Positions 13,958-28,093 of a stretch of DNA of 64,000 bases are shown here, piece by piece. This stretch comes from Coccinella septempunctata (Eukaryota; Arthropoda; Insecta; Coleoptera; Coccinellidae), in contig NC_058190.1 of assembly GCF_907165205.1 (NCBI RefSeq), positions 47,356,116 through 47,420,115 of the forward strand. Direction: 5' to 3'. Both the position numbers and the translations under genes were made by a program. Below the pieces are notes generated by a model. That model did not search any database. It was not told where the DNA came from and saw nothing but the letters and a program-made list of their open reading frames with translations. Every line of letters begins with the position of its first letter. The stretch's first letter is position 1.

Positions 13958-15244
13958 ACTTGAATGCTATCTGTACGTTCAATTATTATTTTTGCCCATG
14001 TAATGTTATGTAAGTTTAGTCACACCTGCTTCGACTCTCCTATGACGGTAGGAAGAATTTCACTTACCCACGTGTTTGATTCACTGTTCATCAACCTATA
14101 TAGGTTTGCCAAATGGATATTTTGATATCCACCAAATACGAAGAAGTATTCATTTGTACTTCCCACCGAGTAATTTTTCCCTTAAGTCGTGACATTATGA
14201 TCAGGCTTTCCATAAAAATTTGTCGATAATGCTAATATGTAGTGCCATTGAAACAATTTCTATCTTTCAAAGTTCAACGGGTTATGTAAAGCATTGCTGT
14301 ATACCAACATTGAATTTTCAAGTACTTCTACCTTTTAAAATTAATTGTGAAAAACATGCAGTTATATAGAACAATGTCAATGCAAGATAGTTATCTAACG
14401 TCCATTAATGAAGCATGAACATAACTGAATTATTTTCTTGGACTTAGTGGGAGTCTACGTAGTAATGAATACATTAGTTGAAAGTACAAAGACTGACATA
14501 TTTTAGAGCATTTTGTTTCAAAAAAGATCAGAGAGATTAATCCTTTCGTAATACTAATTAAATTGTGATTTATTCGTTACTGTATGTACGTGTTTAGGAT
14601 GTCCTAAATTTTCACTGAGAGGATCTCTGAAACTACAGGAGGTGCAGTAAAACAGATTGTATGTGAAAAAATGCCAGGTAGTAGGTCAAAGTTTAAGATC
14701 TTCATCTTCGGAGTCAAAAAAGGAGTTTTCGAGATCTTGCAGAAGATATTTTTCTATTTAAACCCTCTTAGACTATGCCTGATTTGTTCATAATCCTTTG
14801 GCCCGATTTCCCGTTCACTTTATTCATAAATGACAACTTCTTGAGAGTATATATTCTCAGTGTAGCTTAAGACAAGGCATCTGAAGAATTCCTTTGTGTC
14901 AACTGAAATGATAATGCAAATGTAGAGCATTCTGTTCGCGGTCTGATTACTCTCACTACTACAATGTCGAACACAATCGTTGTCAGTTGCATAAACTGTG
15001 ACGAACTTCTTGTGCAACTTGATGCTTGTTGAGTACTACTCTGATAATGAGCGCCTATCAATAAAGCCTATGGCGAACGATGAGGGTACTCAATTTAATC
15101 CGTTTTCAATATTTCGTCACAACACATACTAACTTCGAGGTCCACTGATTGCTCGCTAATGAATTTACAAATTGATTCGCTGGATGGTTTTGTTATATGG
15201 AGTGGACATCCATTAGAAAATTATAATTTTAGTTGAGAAATACA

Positions 15245-16255
15245 TACGAGGTGATTCATTGGTAAATGAACGGAAGCTAAGGGTAAATAGAGTGTCAATT
15301 TCTTCCACTACCCATAACTTTCGAACTACCCCATACATTTTTATGATACTTGGTGCTTTTATTCTCCACAACAACTCGTTCATACTGACATAGTACCTGA
15401 ATTTTTTTCAGGTCTGGCCTAGAAAAAATTGATAAATAATATTCAACCAAAAAAAAACACTGAATATCAAAAATCCTTAAAAATGTTAAAAATTTTAATA
15501 CTTTCGCATTAGATTTTAATACTCAATAAACCTAGTCAAATCTGAATTTTCAGACAACACAGTAATCAAAATTTCATTCGGTATTTATCATTTTTACCAA
15601 TTTGATCGAATTGTTTGGGTCACAAACGAAAAATACTACCAAAGCAGAGGTTTGATGTCTAATAAATAAATGTTATCGTTTCATTCCTTGTGTTTAAGTT
15701 TGTGACCCAAAAAAAGGGCCTGATAAGAGGCTGAAGATTCAATTAAATTGTGAAAATTAATAAATACCGAATAAAGTGGTGTTTTATAAAATTTTGGTTA
15801 CTGTTTGCCTGGAAATTCAAATTTGACTAGGTCTATTGAGTAGGTATCAATATTGTATGTGGAAGTACGAGAAATTCCTTGTTCCCTTGAGTTTTTTCTC
15901 ATTTTCTCGAATATCATATCAAATAAAAGGAATTTTGATGAACCGGATGTTTTTTTTCAATTCAATCTTATTTATCAGTTTTTCCTAGGACGGACCTGAA
16001 GAAGAAGAAAGTTGGAATGTCAGTATAAACTAGTTTTTGCGTCAAAAAACGTACCAGATATCATCAAAATACAAATGGTGGTTCGAAACCTAAAGAAATT
16101 GGCAAAATCAATAAAACACTCTATATCTTGATTATAAAGGGTATATCTCTTTTTATACGGTTTATATAACCCTTTGAATATAGATTATTCTGACTAACCA
16201 CAGTGTCCTCTATCTACCCTAAGCTTACGCCCATTTACCAATGAATCATCTTGTA
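15245..16255. repeat. Mariner-like foldback element, about 1.0 kb
   Basis: The ends are inverted copies: the left begins TACGAGGTGATTCATTGG and the right, read in reverse, begins TACAAGATGATTCATTGG. Both continue into GTAAATG and an AAGCTWAGGGTARATAGAG-like block. Inside, a second pair of arms carries CTAGTCAAATYTGAATTTYC, then a block around TTCGGTATTTAT, then GTTTGTGACCC toward the centre near 15.65 kb. No transposase frame is visible. The TACRAGG start resembles mariner-type termini (TA target plus CGAGG), so a non-autonomous mariner-type origin is inferred. Confidence 0.7.
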
Positions 16256-17329
16256 TATTGAGCTTCTTGTTGATCAATTGTTTTTTTAGTGCAACCAATA
16301 TACGAAATTTTATTGTCGGATTTCACCAACAAGGCCTTGATCCTTGATTCTTAATTTCAAGCGACACTTAAGCCCATTTAAGTGATAGTGTCTTTTTAAT
16401 GGCAAGGAATAAAAATTTGATATTTGATACGCATATGTATACGTATATACCTTTGAACCTTTTCGTTCCTAGTGGTTTCCTATGAAATTATAAAATTAGG
16501 ATTGCCATTCAAAAACATCTTCGATGATATATGAAATTTGGGACACGCTGTCAAACATTTTCTCACATCACAAGGAGTGCAGAAAAAACTGTCTTCGATT
16601 AACTGAATTTATTCCAAGTCAGAAATTCGCACTGCAGGATCCAAATAAACAGAATATCTGTCGAAAATTCAGACCTCAGAATCCTAGTTCGATGTTACGT
16701 AATAAACAACCGTTAAAACCTAATAACAATCGACCGTCTCGAAGTTTGCTGATGAGTGATTCAACCCAAATGGATATACGTATCGTCCAAGAATCCTATT
16801 CAAACAGCTGTTACGGTCTGCCTGTGTAATAATAATGATAATATAAGCGATGGTCACCGACCGGAGGATTCACGGTCAACCGAGAGTGAGAGTGATGCTG
16901 TGATCATATAGCGGACACAGAATTGCAGGAGTCACTTCAGGCATAATTACTTTCTCCGTCGTCATGTTCTTGTAATAAGTGATGCCTATTTCCGGCGATG
17001 ATAAACAGAGAGACTATTCGTACATATTTGGTCCGCATGTGTGCAAATTGGTATCGAAATATTTGTCGAAAGTGTGGGCATTGTTCGTTGATATGTAATT
17101 ATCAATGGTCGCTCCTTTTTCGTTGTGCGTTGCGTGTATTGTCTCAAATTTAGGAAATACCGGATTAGGTAATCTGACACCTGCCATTATGGTCACACTG
17201 GAGGAGGGTGTTATTAGGAGTTGGACTGAAATGGCCGAAGGCATCTTTGAGCATAAGACAGTGCGAAATATGCGTAGATTGCGATAGATGTGACATTTAT
17301 TTATATAACTATGGAAGATTCATATAATC

Positions 17330-18299
17330 ATAATTCTAAGCCTACTATAGAACAAAACAAAATTTCAATGCCAAAATATTTTATTACTCAACATATTCCC
17401 CTCTTAATGGGATACATGAATTACAGCGAACCTGTCTCTAGACCTTTAAAAAAAATGTTTCTTCTTGCTCTGCAAACCAGACCTCCACAGCTTTTATTAC
17501 CTCCTCGTTGGAAGAAAATTTACGACCTTTTAAACTTTCTTTCAGTTGAGGAAAGAGATGATGGTCAGATGGAGCCAAATCTGGCGAATGAGGGGGGTGT
17601 TCTTTTGATTCAAACCCTAAATCACGAATTTTTTGCATGGCAACATGAGATTTATGTGCAGGAGCGTTGTCCTGCAAAACCAAACAGCTTTGGATAGCTT
17701 TCCGCGTCTTTTCTCTTTAATTTTTTCCCGTAGAGTGGTCAGTAATGTCGAAAAGTAATCTCCGGTTATTGTTTCACCCTTATACGAAAAATCAATCATG
17801 ATTATCCAGCAGATTTTTTGACACGAAACTTCTTAGGTCTTGGAGAACCAGAGTGTCGCCATTCCATCGATTGTTGCTTTGTTTCTGGATCGTAGAAATG
17901 TACCCAAGTCTCATCCATAGTAACAGTTCGGTTTAAGAAGTCTACATCGTTTTCAAATCGAGCACAGATCGAACGCGATGCTTCTACCCTTGAACGCATT
18001 CAGTCTACATTCAAACATTTGGGGATCCATTTTGCAGCAATTTTTCTCATGTCCAAATTGACGTGAACTATATGATGAACGAGTTCGTATGCTTCAGATA
18101 TCCGTTTTCGCCCAATTCGACGGTCTGATAAAATCATGTCATGAACTGCATCGATATTTTCGGGGACTGACACAGAAACTGGCCTTCCCGATCGGTCATC
18201 ATCTTCAATGGAAAATTAACCTCTTTTGAAGCTCGCAGTCCAATTTTTCACGGTCGCATAAGAAGGACATTGATCACCAAGTGTATTAAGCATATCTCA
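17330..18299 (-). mobile_element. Mariner (DD34D) transposon, truncated copy 1
   Basis: The minus-strand frames encode a mariner transposase in pieces. The first catalytic Asp lies in VTMDETWVHFYDPETKQQSM (17.9 kb). The second lies in LQDNAPAHKS and the third in HSPDLAPSDHHLFPQL, with exactly 34 residues between the last two, which is the DD34D signature. A deletion of about 40 bp near 17800 removes the IFWDCHG region present in copy 2 and shifts the frame. The left end keeps an altered terminal block (TTCTAAGCCT). Similarity to copy 2 stops near 18299, so the 5' end, including the helix-turn-helix start, is missing. The copy is inactive. Confidence 0.9.
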
Positions 18300-19657
18300 A
18301 GATGCCACATGGGGGACCTATCTGAAACCCTTAAATATAATCCTGGAGAAATGGTACCCCTAAATCATCTTTGACAATGAAAGGAAAGAGAATGGAAGTA
18401 AACATACACTCCCTGAATTGCTATAATATATGGACCACCTCAAGAAAAAAGAAAAAATTTTCAGCATACCCGTTTTTCACCATCTTTTCCAAAGAAAATA
18501 CTACTGCCCGTAAATCCTGACATTTCCCAAACATGGTCAAAGAAGATGGGAACGCAAATATCAAACCCAAACCAGTAATTCACAATGAGAAGTTTGGTCA
18601 TCTCGCGAATGACTTTCTCCTTGCTTCATTTCCGGTAGAATCTCATGCATACTCGCTTTCTGTGCTCTTGCATTCCGTGAATGATGTCATCGAAAACGAT
18701 CAGTTTTTCCATTCAGAGAATGTTAATGAAGATTTTACGTACGGTCGAAAAAGTTGAAAAACTCAAAGCTTGCTAAGCTTTGATATCTCCATTCACAGTA
18801 ATTCATCTGTGGATAAAACGAAGATAGTTACTTAAGTATCTTCGAAGTAACTTTTAGTTTTGTTATTTTCAGTTACAGACAGCAATAAAAAATCCTGGAA
18901 AGTAATCAAAGCAATCTATATTATTTGGAGTCTAAAATAGCTTCAAATGAATATTAAATCGATAACAATAAATGGCGAAAATCCGAGCTCTAAGTAATTA
19001 CCATCTAAAATAATGTTTTTTATTCAGATACCCACTGTTTCAATTTCGATATTGAAGGCATAATTATATGATGAACTAACTGATTGCAAAAACGTGAAAA
19101 GTGAGAACATACGCAGTTCTGCTTATCCGAAGAAAACACAAACGGAAGAAGTTTTAACGTTCTGGGATGAATCAAGAATGATCTTGTTATTCAATTTTGT
19201 AATTTCGGTTATAACGATCATATAACATCTCAATTTTATTCAGTGTTGACCCATGAACCGCAACAGTAGACCTATATTTTCTGCTAGAATCAACACAACT
19301 CATTTATTCCGCATTTGGAACCACCGAATTCATTAGGATTTGATAATTTGATGGGGCCAATATAAAATTGATGTTATATAATGAAGAGAATTAATATTAT
19401 GTATTGTCTGGTATCTTCTTCAGAATTGGAAGAAGTAGGCTATACGTGAATTTCATTTTTCCACACACATTCGATGTGTTATCGATGAATTATACAGCGG
19501 GAAGTAACCGAAAGTATATTTCAACTTTGGTTATAAAACAGATGCTCTTCAGTTCCTAGGTAGTATTTTCCGATTCGAGTTTGTAGAATTTTTCAACGTG
19601 ATTTATTTGAACTAGTTTTTAGTTCATTGTAAAAACCACTATCCTAAAGTGTAGATA

Positions 19658-20864
19658 TACGAGTATATATTGAAAAATTCTTAGCCTAGGTACTATAGAA
19701 CCAAGCAAAATTTCAATGTCAAAATATTTTATTGCTCAACATATTCTCCTCTTAATTTGATACATTTATTACAGTGAACCTGCAACGTCTCTAGACCTTT
19801 CAAAAAAAAAATGTTTATTCTTGCTCTGCAAACCAGAACTCCACAGCTTTTATTGCCTCCTTGTTGGAAGAAAATTTAGGACCTTTTAAACATTTTTTCA
19901 GTTGAGGAAAGAGATGATATTCGGATGTAGCCAAATCTGGTGAATAAGGGGAGTATTCTAGTTATTCAAACCCTAAATCAAGAATTTTTGCATGGCAACA
20001 TGAGATTTGTGTGCAGGGGCGTTGTCCTGCAATAACAAAACACCTTTGGATAGCTTTCCGCGTCTTTTCTCTTTAATTTTTTCCCGTACAGTGGTCAGTA
20101 ATGTCGAATAGTAATCTCCGGTTATTGTTCTACCCTTATCCAAAAAATCAAGAATGATTGCTCCATGGCAATCCCAAAAAATTGAAGCAAGAACTTTTCC
20201 AGCCGATTTTTGGACACGAAACTTCTTAGGTCTTGGAGAACCAGAGTGTCGCCATTCCATCGATTGTTGCTTTCTTTCTGGATCGTAGAAATGTACCCAA
20301 GTGTCATCCATAGTAACAATTCGGTTTAAGAAGTCTACATCGTTTTCAAATCAAGCACAGATCGAACACGATGCTTCTACCCTTGCACGCTTTTGGCCAA
20401 TATTCAAACATTTTGGGATCCATTTTGCAGCATGTCCAAATTGACGTGAACTATATGATGATGAACGCGTTCATCAAAATATCATGTCATGAACTACATA
20501 GATATTTTCCGGGAATGACACAGAAACTGGCCTTCCCGATCGGTTCATCATCTTCAATGGAAAATTCACCTCTTTTGAAGCTTGCAGTCCAATTTTTCAC
20601 TGTAGCATACGTAGGAAATTGATCACCAAGGGTATTAAGCATATCTTCGTAAATCTGCTTACCTCTTAATCCTTTTATATACAGGTACTTGATGATGGCT
20701 CGATACTCCAAATTTTCGATTTTCACAATTTCGGTGGTTTACTTTTTTGACATCAAACTTCACACTGACACTTCTAATGAGTTATTGTTCGTTGCGATGG
20801 TAACTCAATATTTTTTTATGCATGAAACTGGTCTAGGCTAACTAGATATCGATGCATCCTTGTA
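19658..20864 (-). mobile_element. Mariner (DD34D) transposon, nearly full-length copy 2
   Basis: The length (about 1,207 bp) is normal for mariner. The ends are imperfect inverted repeats of about 30 bp, reading inward as TACRAG, an AT-rich block and TTAGCCTAG. The minus strand encodes the N-terminal helix-turn-helix domain (from 20726: MKIENLEYRAIIKYLYIKGL, then GDQFPTYATVKNW and FKRGEFSIEDDEP). It then encodes the catalytic part from 20311, with DTWVHFYDPERKQQSM, ILDFLDKGRTITGDYYSTLL and LQDNAPAHKSHVAMQK. Part of the linker between 20311 and 20487 is deleted, and a frameshift near 19973 separates the DLAPS motif. It is inactive, but it shows the family layout best. Confidence 0.9.
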
Positions 20865-21903
20865 CTTGCACATAAATTACCCTTAAAAGTTATGGAAATC
20901 ATTTGATAATTTCGCATTCGCCATTCTGCAACGTCAGTGCTCTAAATGTTTTGCTTTCGAAGATACTCAAAAATCCTCTGAGTATTTCATATGGTTCCAT
21001 GGAAAATTCTGAGAATAATTTCCATAGAAAAGTAGCAAACTCTGTCAGACATAATCGTATTATTCCCAAGGGTTCTATCAGTAACAAAGTGATTCAGCAC
21101 ACAGGATTGCTGGATTTCCTCTGAACTCTGTTTATTGAATAATGAACTGACTACTTGATCTTGTGTTTGACCAGTCTGTGACATCCCTAGGGATTGGTTG
21201 GTATCCGCATCTGATGAAACTCATCTTAGCATGATGAGAATTCGAAAACAAACTGTAGACTGCAGAGAAAATCATCAAAAGATGTATTTCTTACACACAC
21301 AGACAACAATTCACTTTCTATAATCGTTAAAACTTTATGTAATTGAAAAAAAATTGCATCTTCAAAAGGCATGCATGCTCTAAACTTTTGGCGGGTGGTT
21401 TATTTGGGGTATTATGAAGTGAGAGCTCTGTAGCCTTATTATGTTTTATCTCAAGTGGTAATTCAGTAATACTTTCGTGGTTCCTGCTGGATATGAAGAT
21501 CTAGGTCAACATTCCGATAATGAATCTTCTCAAACTTGGAGTCATTTTCGAGGAGTCAAACGTTGTGCAATAAATAGCTCGGCAAAATAAAGCATAATTT
21601 TTAATACGTTCAAGTCAAGGTCCTTCTACGCCCGTAGCAGCGAAAGAAAGTGATAAAACCTGATTTCGCTTTCGACATTTGCAGACATATCCATGAGGAT
21701 CAGGTACACTTCTTGGTTGAACGCAAAGGCGTTCGACGTTTGCGTTCACGTAATATGTCGCAGCCTAGACTACATGGAGTCACGTAGACAAGGTAAAGGT
21801 AAAGAAGCTGCATTTTTGTCATACTGGAGAGGTCTCTTCTTTATTAAATCATTATAAGTTTACCTACTCGTTTTGAATGAAGAATATTCGGACATTTTCG
21901 GAT

Positions 21904-21933
21904 ATACAGGGTGGGCCATCCATAACTTTTTTT
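21904..21933. repeat. Solo TACAGGGTG-type element end
   Basis: TACAGGGTGGGCCATCCATA followed by ACTTT matches the terminus of the foldback element at 26813-27350. No matching opposite end was found nearby, so this is a truncated copy or a related element with unseen limits. Confidence 0.5.
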
Positions 21934-24493
21934 CAAATTATTTCCACTTTACTTAGTTATTCTAAATAACAAGGCCTTCAAAGAACTGCGAAAATATTGA
22001 AAGTGTCGTGCTCGAATTGAAGAAGTTGAGACTCTTTCCTTCAACCGAAGTCTTCTTCTTCTACACTATTGAACACAATTTTTCGAAGAGGCAATATTTC
22101 CACAGTAATCATCAACTGGGAACAGAAGTTTAACGCGAATAATGTTGGGATCTCAATATTCCTTTATTATTTGTTGGCGAAAGATATTGGAGAAAGTTTT
22201 CGTGTTCATCGTGACGTACCTATACTTGGGTTGGAGGTATTGTGACTAAGTATTCGCATACATGAATATTGTCTGTGCACAATATTCAATATCAAGTGGA
22301 GCTCAGAAAATGATTCCCGAAATTTTCATATAATATACAAACACTGAATAAGGAATGAAAGCTTTCTCATGAAGAGCTTGCTAGTGTTCTTGAACGAAAG
22401 TTTTTGAATATTGAATGAGATGTACAATGGTTCGATACAATCAATTTGTAAAACTTTGAAAAATGTGGGGTCATTGCCAAGCAATTTTACAGACTTCCTT
22501 GATCATTCTAAATGGCCATAACTACTGTTATAAAACGTGTCCAAATTGACTGAAATGTAAATAACAATCAAACCTTGATTAGAGCAGATTCTTCGCCGAC
22601 AGAATTCACATTTTAACATCAGTGTATCAGAGAAAAAAATTTGGTTACCAGTAATTGTTCAAACCAAATCGATCAGGATAGGAAATAACAAAATGTCATA
22701 CAGAGTGATCAGTGTTCTGCAGTTTGTAGGTATCTCACAAAGTTTTCAGGAGAAAATTACTGAGATTGCAAGATATGGAAATATCCTCCAGGATGGATAA
22801 TAGTGCCGATTATGTAATAAAGAGGGAGAAACAGCCTCTCATTCTCATTACGAAGCTATAGCCAATAGCTATCAGGAGACATTCACATTTCGAATATTAT
22901 CGTAAACTTGTAATAGGTCCATTAAATCGAAATAACCGATCTTTCATCTGATAAATGACTGCCTAATAAAATGAAGTCTTATTGGATGTAGAGTAATGAA
23001 ATGAGCCTTCGATGCCTGCAGTATCTCGAGTTAATTTACTTACAACTACAAAAAACAACTGAATATCTTTGTAAGTAAGGCAACCTCATTTCCCAAAAAT
23101 GAAAAAGCTTTTGAAAAAAATTTAGCTACAGCTTGATATAGAATTATCATACTAGCCACAGAAGATCATCAGAAAAGCTATATAAACAAATAATAAAAAC
23201 TTGAAACGGAATGGCAACCATCATGATGGAGGAGATTATTTGTCTTCGGAAGAGATTTTCAACACTTTCCAATTGCAGCATTACAGCACTTCAGTGTTGA
23301 TGACAATATTTTCTCGTATAATTGTTAAATAAACTTTGCTTTGTTTGATTATATAACACAAGTAACATTTATTCGATTCGATGAATCATTATATGTAAAA
23401 GAGAAATTATGAGGATGATAAATGTGTGTCAGTGGAATTCTTGTCTGCTATAGACATGGAGATATTTGCTCAAGTTCAAACCTAAAATCAAACCTTCATA
23501 TTATAGATTATAAATTTATAAACGTTTGGATGCATGTCCAACCTCTATTTTTCACTCAACAAAAGTGGAGTTCGTTGTAAATCGGTCGTAGATGCACCAG
23601 GAAGGATTCTGGTTTCTAGACATCCAGAAGACGAAGGATAGCTTGTAATACCCGACTATCGTGAATATTTGATGACTTCGAGATTTGTTCCTTCCCGCAT
23701 GCACAAAGCATCGATAGAGTGTTCTTGTCTCGTACATTTTTGATGCTCGTATCTCGACCATGCAGAGGAATTTTTTGTTTTAAACTCGAGAACTCAGGTG
23801 AATACAAATTCGAGGCTGGAAACTTTGTTTTTCAGAAACAAATGAACAAAGTAGGCTTGGTCATTTGGTCAATGACTTTCTAGGTACAAGCATGTGTACG
23901 TGCTTGGGGGGCCATAGGTTCCACAAAGATATCCTGTTAGTTATAGATCACCACGAATATAGCGAAAATAACAAGTAGTGGCTTAAAAAAATTATTTACG
24001 ATCACAAATCCTCCAAGACTTGATAGTTTCACATCTGAGAATAAACTTCAACTTTTAACAGATGATGACCATGCTAAACATGATATAATATCAAATATAT
24101 GGAGCAGTACACTTGATGCTTAGAAACCATTGTCAGATAAAATTCAAAGACTTAACTGTAATTGCTTTCAAGATAAACATCAGAAGAATAATGACGTATT
24201 GAAAGATGTTTTCAATTATTTCTAACAAAGATTGAACATCACATTTCCGAAAACCTTAACTCTGGAAATATAAATAAAGTATGTAGGTATGAAAGTGCTT
24301 CGTATTATGTATAGTTTTATCACTCAGTGTTTTTTAGAACCCGTAAAAAAAATTAAAAACTGTCAACTCGTCATCGCCTTCCAAAGACTGTATCTTGGAA
24401 GGGAGGTAGATTTCGAAAAAAATGTATGGGAACTACCCCTGCATATTTTCATCGGGAAATCATCTCCTTAAGTCCTTCGCGTTTGTTTACAGA

Positions 24494-24502
24494 CACCCTG
24501 TA
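24494..24502. repeat. Solo CACCCTGTA element end
   Basis: The sequence ACAGACACCCTGTATAATA carries the inverted terminal motif seen in several foldback elements of this window. The element would extend to the left, through about 24.3-24.5 kb, but no left end was identified. Confidence 0.35.
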
Positions 24503-26812
24503 TAATATGAAGTATTTCAGAACTTTCATTGTTTATTCAATCAGATTTACATACGAAGTTAGTCCCTAATTTGTAAACACGATTCTAATCAAAACAATTT
24601 CCTTCAGTTACTGATTTTCACCTATTCAATGCAACAATGTTTAACGCATACCAGGAATCGGTCACTTTTGCTTTCAGCAACAGCTGGCACTCGAAGTGCG
24701 TTATGTCGATAACCACAGTGATCACTTATTATTCAATTAGGGACGCTCCTTGCGTTGGCAAAAATTCCCAGTCGTGTTATTCATCAAAAGAGCATTTTTA
24801 ACATTGCTGGTCCACGCCCAAGCGGTATTGAATTGAAAAGCATTTCACGAGAAAGTTACTTGCGCGTGATATTTATGGTGAACTCAACTTTTGTACTGAG
24901 CTGACTGCATAACACTGTCGAAACCTGGGAAGCCACATATTACATCCGATGTTCATCCATTCCAAAAAAAAACCTCCGAAACAAAGTGAAATTTTTCATT
25001 TGATACTCGTAGCATTGAGTTAAAGGTTTAATACTCAAAGTGCGTAGTTAACTGAGTCGAATTTAGCTTGATCATTCCAGGACATCTTTCTAGTGGTAAA
25101 ATTTTGGAAAAAACGCGTATCAGACTACCAAAAACTTATTTTTGTGCGATCATTTTGTCAAATTTGATAGAGGAAAATGAAATTCTGTATTTCAGTGTGA
25201 TATGAATCTAATGAATAGAAGATGCTGCACAAATTGTCTGTTCAATCACTTGCGCAATTCAGCTGGTTAATCAACTAATTCCACCAATCGTCTGATCAAT
25301 TTTAACGCAGTACCATGATCCAACCAAGCGGAAGTGAAGAAATCATATCGTAATAAATTACCATAATACCATCGAGCTAGATGCTTAACCATAATAAATG
25401 CGTTTCCTGCTCAAATATCACCGTTATCGGTTACATTTTCTGTTTTTTTTTTAAGTTGGATGATTGGATGATTCCAACGCTAAAACTGTTGAATTGAATA
25501 GCAGAGTAGAGGATATTTCCATGGAGATCCACAAAAAAAACGAAAAAGTCCAATAAATAATATTTGAGATATTAATCCTTAAATCATAGACTCAACTTTA
25601 TGGCAAAAAGTGGATTGATTCTTCTCAAAGCTAATTCTTTTATTCCCAAGCTACACCATTACAACTCTGGTGTCTCTGGTTGTTCTTATGCGTTCATCAA
25701 GTTCGATGAAAACATGTCTCATTCATAGTTGGCGCCTGTAGGCAAATCGAATCAGACTCGACCTAGAAATTTTTTCCATAAACAAAATTCTCCAATTCAA
25801 ATTCCTAGGATTAACGTAGATAATAAACATTTCAATACCAACACCAATTCAAGGTTCTCAAGTTCAATATTAGTCGTGTGTTACCGAATTTCACAATTTT
25901 TATATGCGTGGAAAGTGAAGGAATGATTAGGAGAGTTATAAGATCAAACTTCGAGCTCAATAGTTTTGCCGTCTCATGCGTGTATTTAATAGACAATGGG
26001 TTATTAACCTGGGAATATTTCCTTGGATATCATGAAACGTCCCTGACTTATCCTCTTCGTTTCTGTAATGCACGTTACGAAAGAATTGTGTGAAATGCTA
26101 AGAGTGTACGCCTTGATCACTGCGAGATAACAATACTGGCTAATCAAATGATTGATTCGTCAGATTCGATTAGTTCCATGAATTCCACAAGAAGACCTTG
26201 TCAATATGTTGCTGCACTCAGATATGAGTAAAGTTTTCCACAAACTAACGATATTTCATTTCATAATTTCCAATTCGAGCTTGTAGACCCTGATAAAAAA
26301 CATTTTATACACTCATAATATACTCTATTTCGAATATTCGATTCAGTATGCTCTAGTCACTGAAATAAGAACAACCAGTAATAATTGGATATGTTCAATA
26401 ATTTGTGTACCACAAAAATTCCCAAGATAGTAGGTACTAGTATGAATAATAAGCTAAATCAATCTAAATTTGGAAATAGTACTCCTCCTCTTCACCTCAA
26501 TGTAAGCTGCACCTCCGATGGCAAACTGATTGCGAAATATGGTTATCATAAAAATCTCCTCATCTTCGAGACTTCTTGCAATTCAATTATTTAGTAATAC
26601 ATACGTGCCCAACTGATCTTATCAAAGCGTTTTGAAATTCGTTGATTTCATTTTCATTGTTTTCTATAGAGTTCTCTCTTCCAGAAACGTTCAAATAAAG
26701 TATGGAGTAATGGATTTGATAGCGGTTTGCTCGGAAATTGATTTGATACATATCATATATCATATCGAACATTTTGATATTGGTATAAAGGTTTGCTTTC
26801 CTCTGAGGAATA

Positions 26813-27350
26813 TACAGGGTAGGCCATACATAACTTTCCGCCCCGAATTTGGAGCTTTCGGTTGGAATAACGAAAAAACGCTCAAACAGGTCAAATTTCG
26901 TTGAAACGGGGACAAATAAGGGTGTTCAATTGAGAGTGATATCACTACCCCTCTAGCCACAATCCCTAACAGCTCCCATTTTTGAATAGGGAATTTACAT
27001 TTTTTGACTAGTTCTAGCGTTTTTTCCATCTCAAAGATCCGAATTCGGCGTGTTAAAGTTATTGATGGAATACTGAGTCACTCTGTATAATAATAAAGCG
27101 ATGAAAAAAAAAAATGCACTCATGCAGGAAATTGAATCGCCTTTCCAACAAGGTGCTGCTTGACCCCTTTTCCCTATTCAAAAATGAGAGCTGTTAGGGG
27201 TTGCGGCTAGAGGGGAAGGGATATAAAACTCATTTGAACGCCCTTATTTGTCCCCCTTTCAACAAAATTCGACCTGTCTGAGCGTTTTTTCGTTATTCTA
27301 TCCCAAAGCTCAAAATTCGGGGTGGAAAGTTATGGATGGCCCACCCTGTA
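26813..27350. repeat. Foldback element with long TIRs, 538 bp
   Basis: It starts TACAGGGTAGGCCATACATA and ends with the inverted equivalent (reverse complement TACAGGGTGGGCCATCCATA). The arms pair over roughly 190 bp, through AACGAAAAAACGCTC, GGACAAATAAGGG and CCCTCTAGCC-type blocks to TTTTTGAATAGGGAA. The centre is unrelated and AT-rich. There is no coding potential. The flanks carry TA, consistent with insertion at TA, but the duplication cannot be proven. Confidence 0.85.
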
Positions 27351-28093
27351 TGATGAAACAAAAATAATACTTATAAGAGAAAAAATATCTAGATGAGGTG
27401 GTGCACATAAAAAGATATAGATATTAGAAATATTTCCTATTCAAGAAGCTTTTCTAGTAGATAGCATGGGTCTTTTTTTGGAGTGGAAGGCTTCAAAGCA
27501 ATAAAAATCTACTTTTACTGCATATTGTCGTGCCAGTAGCTCAGTGGTATATCAGGAGGATATAATACCGTCCGCTTGGAAAATGATGGAAGCGAAAACT
27601 TCAACTAAAGAAAAACCACAGAAATATGCTGCCTTCAGCAAAAGCATGGATTACGATCTGAGTCAGTTGATAAACAAAGATTATTTGTCATCCCAGAGGA
27701 TTCCAGCTAAGCTGAATGCAAATTGAATATTTCTCAGTAGTTCATGATTTTCAGTGTTATTTTCGTACCCATCACTATGAACATTTTTGCGGTCTTTAGA
27801 GAATTGAATGATCGATGTTTCTATCTCTAGAATTCTACAGAAATATGACGAAAAACCCTCAAAATAAAACAGTATGAATTGAAATAATATTGGCACTAAA
27901 ATTCAACGTATTTTTTCAGTTGACAGAACGATTCATTTGCACTTATATCAATACTTCAACTGACATAAAAAATTATGTATTTACAGGGAAGATTACAAGA
28001 GCAAATCAATACTTCAATATGCAATAAAAAATATCATGTTTTTACGTGGAAAATTACAAGAGCAAATCATGATTGCAGGCTTTCAATGGAAAT
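27351..28093. other. AT-rich spacer without supported gene
   Basis: A tRNA-like A-box string (TAGCTCAGTGGTA) occurs near 27537 but no B box follows at the right distance. The open frame after it (27544-27726) has no recognisable domain. Confidence 0.4.

Noticed and set aside
17290..17697. 135-codon plus-strand frame
   Set aside because: It is the antisense of the mariner transposase of copy 1.
18533..18757. 74-codon plus-strand frame with fairly balanced composition
   Set aside because: No homologous motif, no clear splice sites and no neighbouring exons could be identified.
27531..27560. tRNA-like A box (TAGCTCAGTGGTA)
   Set aside because: No B box or acceptor stem follows at tRNA distance, so a tRNA gene is not supported.
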